Assembly: GCF_023509475.1 (NCBI RefSeq)
Contig: NZ_JAKSDZ010000009.1
Location: forward strand, 1-64,000
From: Aestuariirhabdus haliotis
GTDB taxonomy: Bacteria; Pseudomonadota; Gammaproteobacteria; Pseudomonadales; Aestuariirhabdaceae
Direction of reading: 5' to 3'
Length of the DNA: 64,000 bases
The first letter of the stretch is position 1. Each line of letters begins with the position of its first letter. Positions 1-6,605 of this stretch are shown in pieces. A program made the translations under genes and the position numbers. Under the pieces are notes generated by a model. That model saw nothing but the letters and a program-made list of their open reading frames with translations, ran no database searches and had not been told where the DNA came from.

Positions 1-106
1 TTGTCCAGGTCTCGACATGAACGGTGAGCTTCGCCTTGATAAAAACCATTTTTAGGATCCGCAGAGATCTATCTGAATTAATCAGAGGTGCCCTAAGGAG
101 ATAGGG

Positions 107-298
107 ATGAACAATATTGGAAAAGTCGACCGAACATTAAGAGTGGTAATAGGTTTAATTCTCTTGAGTTTGGTTTTTGTTGGTCCACAAACGCCCTGGG
201 GCTGGATCGGTTTGGTGCCTTTATTAACGGGCGCAATCAGTTTTTGTCCGCTGTATCGAATTCTGGGTGTTAATACCTGCAAAAGCAGTGAGGCTTGA
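107..298 (+). CDS. DUF2892 (YgaP-type) small inner-membrane protein
   Basis: A 63-residue protein matching the DUF2892 pattern: N-terminal NNIGKVDRTLR, two hydrophobic helices (about residues 13-27 and 31-47), and a C-terminal CPLYRILGVNTC with two cysteines. The family is found alone or fused to rhodanese domains (as in YgaP); the role of the stand-alone form is unclear. A strong AAGGAG lies 6-7 bases before the ATG and fixes the start. It stands alone, with 154 bases to the next gene in which I see no gene or clear signal. Confidence 0.75.
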   Translation: MNNIGKVDRTLRVVIGLILLSLVFVGPQTPWGWIGLVPLLTGAISFCPLYRILGVNTCKSSEA

Positions 299-452
299 TA
301 GCCATTGAGGTCGCATATTCGTGTTGTATAGCCGACAAAGTGAACTTTATATCCTCCTGTTTTCTAATATTGAGAGCACATAGATGTGTTCCAGATACAG
401 GGTGGGGTGGGTATGTCGAATGATGTTGGCTCATAACTAGAGAAACCGGACC

Positions 453-1142
453 ATGAATCTTTTGCAGACGATGCCGGTTGCTTTTGTTGTGGTCAGTATG
501 TTGCTATCGCTGGGCTCAATCGGGGCGGCGCTTTGGTTGGCTCCCTGGAAAGCCCTGGCTAGCATTCAACAGCGGCAACACCTGTGGTTTGGCACCGTAC
601 TGGGGCTTTCGCTGTTCTGGTTGATGCATGTGAAAGTCGATGGTCTTATGGCGCTCCACCCTTTGGCAATGGCGACTGTTGCCGTTGTCTTTGGGTGGTC
701 ACTGGCGATTTTGGCGGGAGCGCTTCCCTTATTGATATGGCTGGTGCTGGATACTCTGGTGGCTATTCCAGTTATCAGCCACTGGAGTCATTTTTTTACT
801 GACCATCTGCTGTCGGTGGTAGTGCCGGTCAGTACCAGCTGCCTGATGGCCTATGGCATCGGCCGTTTGCGATACAAAAATATATTCTTCTTCACCCTCG
901 GCGTCGGTTTCTTTGGTTCTATCCTGGGAATTCTGGTTCTGTTGTTGGTGAGTTCGTTGCTGTTTTTTCTTTTTGCCTCCGCCGATCAATGGCAATCGTT
1001 CCAGGAAAATCGGGCGCTATTCGTATTTCTTGCCTTCGAAGAGGGAGTGATTAATGGCATGATGATTACTATGTTTACGGTGATTGCTCCTGATCTGGTG
1101 AAAACCTTCGATGATCGTGCCTATCTTGATCATCGCCAATAA
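453..1142 (+). CDS. CbiM-like energy-coupling-factor permease family membrane protein
   Basis: A 229-residue polytopic membrane protein with about six hydrophobic segments. The C-terminal signature (FEEGVINGMMITMFTVIAPD, then KTFDDRAYL) matches, from memory, a conserved uncharacterised membrane family in Pseudomonas annotated as an ECF-type CbiM-like permease. No cbiN, cbiQ or cbiO partner is nearby, so cobalt or nickel transport is only a family-level guess. The ATG follows a weak purine-rich stretch (GAGAAACCGGA). No other good start lies upstream. Confidence 0.55.
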   Translation: MNLLQTMPVAFVVVSMLLSLGSIGAALWLAPWKALASIQQRQHLWFGTVLGLSLFWLMHVKVDGLMALHPLAMATVAVVFGWSLAILAGALPLLIWLVLDTLVAIPVISHWSHFFTDHLLSVVVPVSTSCLMAYGIGRLRYKNIFFFTLGVGFFGSILGILVLLLVSSLLFFLFASADQWQSFQENRALFVFLAFEEGVINGMMITMFTVIAPDLVKTFDDRAYLDHRQ

Positions 1143-1264
1143 AACACTATTAGCGCTTCTTTCTGCTCTTACAAAAAAGTAATCGTCTTCTCGTATTGCT
1201 TTTGTTTTATGGGGCTGGTGATAGATAATCACTCCCTCGCATTAATCCCAGTAAGGTTCTCTTG

Positions 1265-1915
1265 ATGAATAAACAAAAACGGGTCCTGTGGATCGTCAGT
1301 ATCCTGTTGCCGCTGTTAGCCATCATCGGTCTATGGTATGGCCTGGCCACACCAAAGCCTGCTCCTGAATTGTCAGCCGCAAAGACGGAGGCTTTGGTTA
1401 GGGATCATTCTCCGGTTATGGGGAGCTCACGGGCGAAAGTAACCCTGGTAGAGTTTCTCGATCCGGCGTGTGAGACCTGTCGATTGTTCTATCCCGAAGT
1501 TAAAAAGCTATTGGCTGGTCATGCGGGCAAAGTAGAGCTGGTCATCCGCTATGCCCCCTTCCATAAAGGCTCTGACTATATGATCAAACTGCTGGAGTCG
1601 GCACGCCGCCAGGGTAAGTTCTGGGAAGTGCTTGAAATCATGCTGCAAACCCAGCCTCAATGGGCTTCTCATCATAATCCTCAGCCCCAGTTAATCTGGC
1701 AGCACCTGGGCGGGCTAGGGCTCGATATAGCAAAACTCAAACAGGATATGCAGGATCCCAGTGTTGAAGCCATCGTTCGTCAGGATCTCGCTGATGCAGC
1801 GACGCTGGGCGTGAAGAAAACGCCGGATTTTTTTGTTAACGGCCAGCCTTTGCCTCAATTTGGCTTGCAGCAATTGCGGGATCTGCTGCTTGAAGAAGTA
1901 AACCGAGTGTATTGA
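1265..1915 (+). CDS. Membrane-anchored DsbA-like thioredoxin-fold protein
   Basis: A 216-residue protein with an uncleaved-looking N-terminal hydrophobic anchor (about residues 8-27), then a DsbA/DsbG-type thioredoxin fold. The active site is CETC (near residue 71), followed downstream by the cis-proline region KKTPDFFVNG. This predicts a periplasmic thiol oxidoreductase, with the substrate unknown. A TTG directly precedes the ATG, but the AAGG about 9 bases upstream fits ATG 1265 best. It converges on the aceEF operon. Confidence 0.75.
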   Translation: MNKQKRVLWIVSILLPLLAIIGLWYGLATPKPAPELSAAKTEALVRDHSPVMGSSRAKVTLVEFLDPACETCRLFYPEVKKLLAGHAGKVELVIRYAPFHKGSDYMIKLLESARRQGKFWEVLEIMLQTQPQWASHHNPQPQLIWQHLGGLGLDIAKLKQDMQDPSVEAIVRQDLADAATLGVKKTPDFFVNGQPLPQFGLQQLRDLLLEEVNRVY

Positions 1916-1934
1916 ATGGGTACCCTTTGGGGAT

Positions 1935-1965
1935 AAAAAAAGCCCCGCTGGAGTGGCAGCGGGGC
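1935..1965 (-). terminator. Rho-independent terminator of the aceE-aceF operon
   Basis: Read on the minus strand this is a perfect 9-bp stem (GCCCCGCTG against CAGCGGGGC, 1942-1950/1957-1965) with a 6-base loop, followed by a run of seven T. It lies just past the aceF stop. There is no T-run on the plus side, so it should terminate the minus-strand transcript only. Confidence 0.85.
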
Positions 1966-2017
1966 AAGCAGAGGCTGAGCCTCTTACAGCAAAAGTACAG
2001 CTAAGCAGTTATCACTA

Positions 2018-3625
2018 TCACAACAACAGCGTACGAATATCACCCATCAGCTTGCTGAGCAGGGTGGTGAAACGTGCGGCATCGGCGCCATTGATCGCCC
2101 TGTGATCATAAGAAAGCGACAGAGGCAGCATTAAGCGCGGTTTGAATTCGGAACCGTCCCAGACTGGTTTTAGTCCAGCTTTGGAAACGCCCAAAATCGC
2201 CACTTCGGGTGCGTTCACTATGGGAGTAAAGGCGGTACCGCCGACACTACCCAAACTGGAGATGGTGAAACAGGCGCCTTGCATTTCCGCCGGTGACAGC
2301 TTTTTCTGCTGGGCTTTACCCGCCAGTTCAACCATCTGCTTGGAAAGTTCCTGCAAACCCATCTTGTCCGCATCGCGAATGACCGGCACCAGCAGACCGT
2401 CCGGGGTATCGACCGCGAAACCAATGTGGCAATACTCCTTATAGATCAGAGCGGTGCCATCGGGATTCAACGAAGCATTGAATTGAGGCATACGCTTAAG
2501 CGCTGTGGTGCAAGCCTTGATGATAAAAGGCAGAGGCGTCATTTTAACGCCCTGCTCCTTTTGCGCTTTGCGGAAGGCTTCCATCTCGGTGATATCGGCT
2601 TCGTCGAACTGGGTCACATGGGGTACGTTGAGCCAGCTGCGATGCAGGTTGGCACCGCCCACCTGTTGCAGGCGTGTCAGCGCTACTTCCTTTACCGGAC
2701 CGAATTTGCTGAAATCGATGGACGGAATAGCCGGGATTCCGCTACCCGTAGTCGCCACAGGGGCGGCTTGAACGGGCTGTTTGAGGCGGGTTTTAACGAA
2801 CTCCTGCACATCCTCTTTCAGGATTCGGGCGCGGGGACCGCTGCCTTTGATCTCTCCGAGATCAACGCCAAACTCTCTGGCAATACGCCTCACGGATGGC
2901 CCTGCGTGTACCTTTTTGTTGCGGGTGCTGATAATTTGGCTGTCGGCAGCGGCAGCGGCAGCGGCAGCGGCAGTCGGTTTTGCGGTTTCGTTTTGGCTGG
3001 GCTCGATCGGGGCCGGTTGTGGTTCTGCGCTAGCCGTTGGTTGCGCGGCTGCCGGTGCGGAACCGGTTTTCATTTTGATCATGGGTACGCCTTCGCCGGC
3101 GTTGTCACCTGTTTTGATCAAAACTTCAGTGACGGTGCCGGCGAAAGGTGCCGGTACTTCCATGCTGGCTTTATCCGATTCGACCACGATGATCGCATCT
3201 TCGGCATCGATCTCATCGCCGACCTGAACGCAGATTTCGATCACTTCACCATCACCGCCCAGGTCCGGCACCTTGACCAGTGTTTCACTCTCGGCGTTTG
3301 CCGGGCTGCTGGCCGACGGGGCTGGGTTGGATTCTGGTGCTGGCTCAGGTTCGGCCGCAGTTTCGACGCTCTCAGACTGTTTAGTCTGTGCGGTATCCGC
3401 ACTCAGCTTGACCATCTCAAGCCCTTCACTGGCGGTGTCGCCGACCTTGACCAGAATCTCGCTAATGGTGCCGGCAAAGGGGGCAGGTACATCCATGCTG
3501 GCTTTGTCGGACTCGACCACAATCAGCGAGTCCTCGGCCTCGACACGGTCACCAACCTGGACGCATATTTCTATGATCTCGCCGTCGCCGCCGAGATCGG
3601 GTACTTTGATAATGTTATCACTCAT
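2018..3625 (-). CDS. aceF: Pyruvate dehydrogenase E2, dihydrolipoyllysine acetyltransferase
   Basis: E2 core of pyruvate dehydrogenase: it moves the acetyl group from E1 through lipoyl-lysine to CoA. The 535 residues contain two lipoyl domains (about 1-75 and 116-188) with lipoyl lysines K41 and K152 inside ESDKASM(D/E)VP. An Ala/Pro-rich linker with a run of alanines follows, then an E1/E3-binding domain (about 238-275, AGPSVRRIAREFGVDL) and the catalytic domain ending in SYDHRAINGADAARF, which carries the active-site His. It lies 26 bases after aceE in the same operon. Two lipoyl domains rather than the three of E. coli is usual in pseudomonads. Confidence 0.96.
   Translation of the reverse strand: MSDNIIKVPDLGGDGEIIEICVQVGDRVEAEDSLIVVESDKASMDVPAPFAGTISEILVKVGDTASEGLEMVKLSADTAQTKQSESVETAAEPEPAPESNPAPSASSPANAESETLVKVPDLGGDGEVIEICVQVGDEIDAEDAIIVVESDKASMEVPAPFAGTVTEVLIKTGDNAGEGVPMIKMKTGSAPAAAQPTASAEPQPAPIEPSQNETAKPTAAAAAAAAADSQIISTRNKKVHAGPSVRRIAREFGVDLGEIKGSGPRARILKEDVQEFVKTRLKQPVQAAPVATTGSGIPAIPSIDFSKFGPVKEVALTRLQQVGGANLHRSWLNVPHVTQFDEADITEMEAFRKAQKEQGVKMTPLPFIIKACTTALKRMPQFNASLNPDGTALIYKEYCHIGFAVDTPDGLLVPVIRDADKMGLQELSKQMVELAGKAQQKKLSPAEMQGACFTISSLGSVGGTAFTPIVNAPEVAILGVSKAGLKPVWDGSEFKPRLMLPLSLSYDHRAINGADAARFTTLLSKLMGDIRTLLL
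2945..2974 (-). repeat. In-frame hexanucleotide repeat in the AceF Ala linker
   Basis: Five tandem copies of a hexamer (plus strand GGCAGC x4, then GGCAGT) encode most of the alanine run between the second lipoyl domain and the subunit-binding domain of AceF. The unit is a multiple of three, so gain or loss of a copy would change linker length by two residues without a frameshift. Confidence 0.8.
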
Positions 3626-3651
3626 CGCTGTGTTCCTGTCTCTGGTGGCTG

Positions 3652-6309
3652 TTAGCTGTACATTGGGTTGGGCTTGTTAGGATCGATGTTGTATTTCTTC
3701 ATCGCCCTGGCAACCAGTTCCCCTTTCACCAGACCATCCTGTTTCAGGGCGTAGAGTGCAGCGATCACGATGTAGTAGCGGTCGACTTCAAAAAACTGGC
3801 GGAGTTTTTTGCGTGTGTCACTGCGACCAAAACCGTCGGTACCCAGCGAGATAAAGGTCGCCGGGATAAAGTCCCGAATCTGGTCGGCGTACACCTTCAT
3901 ATAATCGGTGGCCGCGATGACCGGGCCCTGACGATTTTTCAGGCATTGAGTAACGTAGCATTCGCGGGTCTCTTCGGTCGGATGCATCAGGTTCCAGCGT
4001 TCGACGTCCATGCCATCGCGGCGCAGTTCGTTAAAGCTTGTGGCACTCCAGATATCGGACTCTACCTTGAACTCGTTACGCAAAATGGCAGCGGCTTCTC
4101 GAACCTCGTTGAAGATGGTACCGCAGCCCATTAGCTGCACCTTGAGCTTGCTCTTGCGAGAGTTTTCCTCGAAGCAATAAAGACCTTTAATGATGCCTTC
4201 AACAACGCCGTCGCCTTCGGGCAGTGCGGGATGCTGGTAGGTTTCGTTCATGGTGGTCAGGTAATAGAAAACGTTTTCCTGTTCTTGCATCATGCGGCGC
4301 AAACCGTCCTGAACGATAACGGCAATTTCATACCCGTAGGTAGGGTCGTAACTGATGCAGTTGGGGATGGTGGATGCCATGATGTGGCTGTGGCCGTCCT
4401 GGTGCTGCAGACCTTCGCCGTTGAGGGTGGTTCGGCCAGCGGTGGCGCCAATCAGGAAACCGCGCGCCTGGATATCACCCGATGCCCAGGCCAGGTCACC
4501 AGTACGCTGGAAACCAAACATGGAGTAGAACGTGTAGAAGGGAATCATGGGCACGTTGTTGCAGCTATAGCTGGTACCGGCGGCGATCCAGGCCGCATGG
4601 GCTCCGGCTTCGTTGATGCCTTCCTCCAGAATTTGACCCTTCTTGTCTTCCTTATAGAACATCACCTGATCGGAATCCATGGGCTCATATAGCTGACCCT
4701 CGGAAGAGTAAATACCCAGCTGGCGGAACATGCCTTCCATACCAAAGGTGCGCGCTTCATCCGGCACGATGGGCACCAGGTGCTTGCCTATCTTCTTGTC
4801 TTTTACCAGTGCCGATAACACGCGAACATAGGCCATAGTGCTGGAAATTTCCCGTTCACCGCTGCCCTTGGTAACGGCTTCAAAGGCTTTTAAGTCCGGT
4901 ATCGGCAAGCTGTCACTAGTGATACGACGCTGAGGCACAAACCCACCCAGGCTTTCCCGTCGTTTGCGCATGTAAACCATTTCCGGGCTATCGGCATCGG
5001 GTCGATAGTAAGGCACATCCGGCAGGTCAGCATCTTTAACCGGAATATCAAAACGGTCACGGAAGGCTTTGAGATCTTTCAGTGAGAGTTTTTTCACCGA
5101 GTGTGCCGTGTTGGCTGCTTCAGCCGATTCGCCGTAGGCATAACCCTTAACGGTTTTGGCCAGAATAACGGTTGGCTGTCCGCTGTGGTTAACCGCAGCG
5201 TGATAGGCGGCATACACTTTGTAAGGGTCGTGACCGCCTCGATTGAGGTTGTAGATGTCATCATCCGATAGATGAGCAACCATCTCTTTTAGTTCGGGAT
5301 ACTTACCGAAGAAGTGCTCACGAGTGAAGGCACCGCCTTTGGCTTTACAGTTCTGATAGTCACCGTCGACGCATTCGTCCATGCGCTGTTGCATGATGCC
5401 CTGCTTGTCTTGGGCGAACAGTGGGTCCCAATGACGTCCCCAGACCACTTTGATCACATTCCAACCGGCGCCACGGAACTGGCCTTCCAGTTCTTGCATG
5501 ATTTTACCGTTGCCGCGAACCGGGCCATCGAGGCGCTGCAGGTTGCAGTTGACGACAAAGATCAGGTTGTCGAGTTTTTCGCGACCGGCCAGACCAATTG
5601 CCCCGAGGGATTCCGGTTCATCCATTTCGCCATCACCGAGGAAGGCCCAGACTTTGCGCTGGTTGACCGGGCTGAAATCCCGATTATCCAGATACTTCAT
5701 AAAGTGCGCCTGGTAGATCGCTTGCAGAGGCCCCAAACCCATGGAAACGGTCGGGAACTGCCAGAAATCCGGCTTCAGTTTAGGGTGCGGGTAGGAGGGC
5801 AGACCTTCGCCGTCGACTTCCCGGCGGAAATTATCCAGTTGGTCTTCGCTCAGGCGCCCCTCAAGAAAGGCTCGGGAGTAGATCCCCGGGGATGAATGAC
5901 CCTGGAAATAGATCAGGTCTCCTTCCTGGCCATCGCTGGGGCCCTTGAAAAAGTAGTTGAAGCCGATGTCATACAGGGTGGCGCCGGAGGAGAATGAGGA
6001 GATATGGCCGCCTAGGTCAGGGTCGTGTTTGTTTGCTCGCATCACCATCGCCAGGGCGTTCCAGCGTACGATGGAGCGAATGCGACGCTCCATAAACAGA
6101 TCGCCGGGCATGCGTGCCTCTTTCGAGGAGGGGATGGTGTTTCTATAAGGGGTGTTGATCGCGTAGGGGATTTGGGTACCGGTGCGAGTGGCCCGTCGGG
6201 CGAGTCTGGTCAGCAGGTAGTGAGCGCGGTCTTCACCTTCGCTCTCCAGGACTGAGTCCAATGCATCCAGCCACTCCTGGGTTTCAATCGGATCTACATC
6301 TTTGTGCAT
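3652..6309 (-). CDS. aceE: Pyruvate dehydrogenase E1, homodimeric type
   Basis: Decarboxylates pyruvate with thiamine diphosphate and acetylates the E2 lipoyl groups. At 885 residues it has the usual length for the homodimeric AceE family. The ThDP motif runs from GDG (225-227) to NCN (254-256). An early PIETQEWLDALDSVLESEG segment is typical of the N terminus that docks on E2. GGAG sits 8 bases before the ATG. It is the first gene of aceE-aceF, transcribed away from glnE; the shared 296-base region has two matching palindromes that may control it. Confidence 0.97.
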   Translation of the reverse strand: MHKDVDPIETQEWLDALDSVLESEGEDRAHYLLTRLARRATRTGTQIPYAINTPYRNTIPSSKEARMPGDLFMERRIRSIVRWNALAMVMRANKHDPDLGGHISSFSSGATLYDIGFNYFFKGPSDGQEGDLIYFQGHSSPGIYSRAFLEGRLSEDQLDNFRREVDGEGLPSYPHPKLKPDFWQFPTVSMGLGPLQAIYQAHFMKYLDNRDFSPVNQRKVWAFLGDGEMDEPESLGAIGLAGREKLDNLIFVVNCNLQRLDGPVRGNGKIMQELEGQFRGAGWNVIKVVWGRHWDPLFAQDKQGIMQQRMDECVDGDYQNCKAKGGAFTREHFFGKYPELKEMVAHLSDDDIYNLNRGGHDPYKVYAAYHAAVNHSGQPTVILAKTVKGYAYGESAEAANTAHSVKKLSLKDLKAFRDRFDIPVKDADLPDVPYYRPDADSPEMVYMRKRRESLGGFVPQRRITSDSLPIPDLKAFEAVTKGSGEREISSTMAYVRVLSALVKDKKIGKHLVPIVPDEARTFGMEGMFRQLGIYSSEGQLYEPMDSDQVMFYKEDKKGQILEEGINEAGAHAAWIAAGTSYSCNNVPMIPFYTFYSMFGFQRTGDLAWASGDIQARGFLIGATAGRTTLNGEGLQHQDGHSHIMASTIPNCISYDPTYGYEIAVIVQDGLRRMMQEQENVFYYLTTMNETYQHPALPEGDGVVEGIIKGLYCFEENSRKSKLKVQLMGCGTIFNEVREAAAILRNEFKVESDIWSATSFNELRRDGMDVERWNLMHPTEETRECYVTQCLKNRQGPVIAATDYMKVYADQIRDFIPATFISLGTDGFGRSDTRKKLRQFFEVDRYYIVIAALYALKQDGLVKGELVARAMKKYNIDPNKPNPMYS

Positions 6310-6436
6310 GGGTCTTGCTCCAAGTCAGATGCGCCCTTAAGTCAATTAAATAGTATAGGTTTACTTCGGTTGTGCTGAAGTGCTGAAGTGCTTAAGGCGC
6401 GGTGAAAGCTTTTGCTGATTCTATTGTTATTATTCT

Positions 6437-6451
6437 TGTAGTTTTACTACA
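6437..6451. promoter_or_regulatory. Palindromic operator 1 (TGTAGT-N3-ACTACA)
   Basis: A perfect 6-3-6 inverted repeat with spacer TTT. The half-sites and spacing resemble the HexR (RpiR-family) consensus TGTAAT-N3-ATTACA with one changed base per arm. HexR controls central carbon metabolism in gammaproteobacteria, so a site upstream of aceE would make sense. The identity of the regulator is inferred. Confidence 0.55.
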
Positions 6452-6487
6452 TATAGGCGCTAGGGATCAATCAAACAGCTGCTTGAG

Positions 6488-6502
6488 TGTAGTGTTACTA
6501 CA
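6488..6502. promoter_or_regulatory. Palindromic operator 2 (TGTAGT-N3-ACTACA)
   Basis: A second copy with identical arms and spacer GTT. Its centre is 51 bp from that of the first, close to five helical turns, so both sites face the same side of the DNA. This favours cooperative binding or looping. Confidence 0.55.
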
Positions 6503-6605
6503 TTTTTTTACATAAGCATACAGACTGAAGTGTAGCAGCCCCTGATGCATACAAATCTCGCTATAATGGGGCCTCGGGACGAGCGGTAGAGAAAAAGGGA
6601 AAGGC

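Larger units (their letters stand above)
6310..6605. promoter_or_regulatory. aceE/glnE divergent regulatory region
   Basis: The 296 bases between the divergent aceE and glnE starts hold no plausible gene. They contain a tandem TGCTGAAG pair (6373-6388), two TGTAGT-N3-ACTACA palindromes (listed separately), and candidate -10 boxes: TATACT read on the minus strand (6352-6357) for aceE and TATAAT (6562-6567) for glnE. Neither -10 has a convincing -35 box, so activator-dependent or weak promoters are possible. Confidence 0.6.

Noticed and set aside
2426-3655. Long plus-strand open frame (409 codons) antisense to aceF
   Set aside because: It follows the codon phase and repeat content of the well-supported aceF gene, has no family features and no ribosome site.
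6579-6590. GAGCGGTAG before glnE as an ops/JUMPstart element
   Set aside because: It only partly matches the ops sequence and lies before a non-polysaccharide gene; no ops element was seen before the LPS genes.
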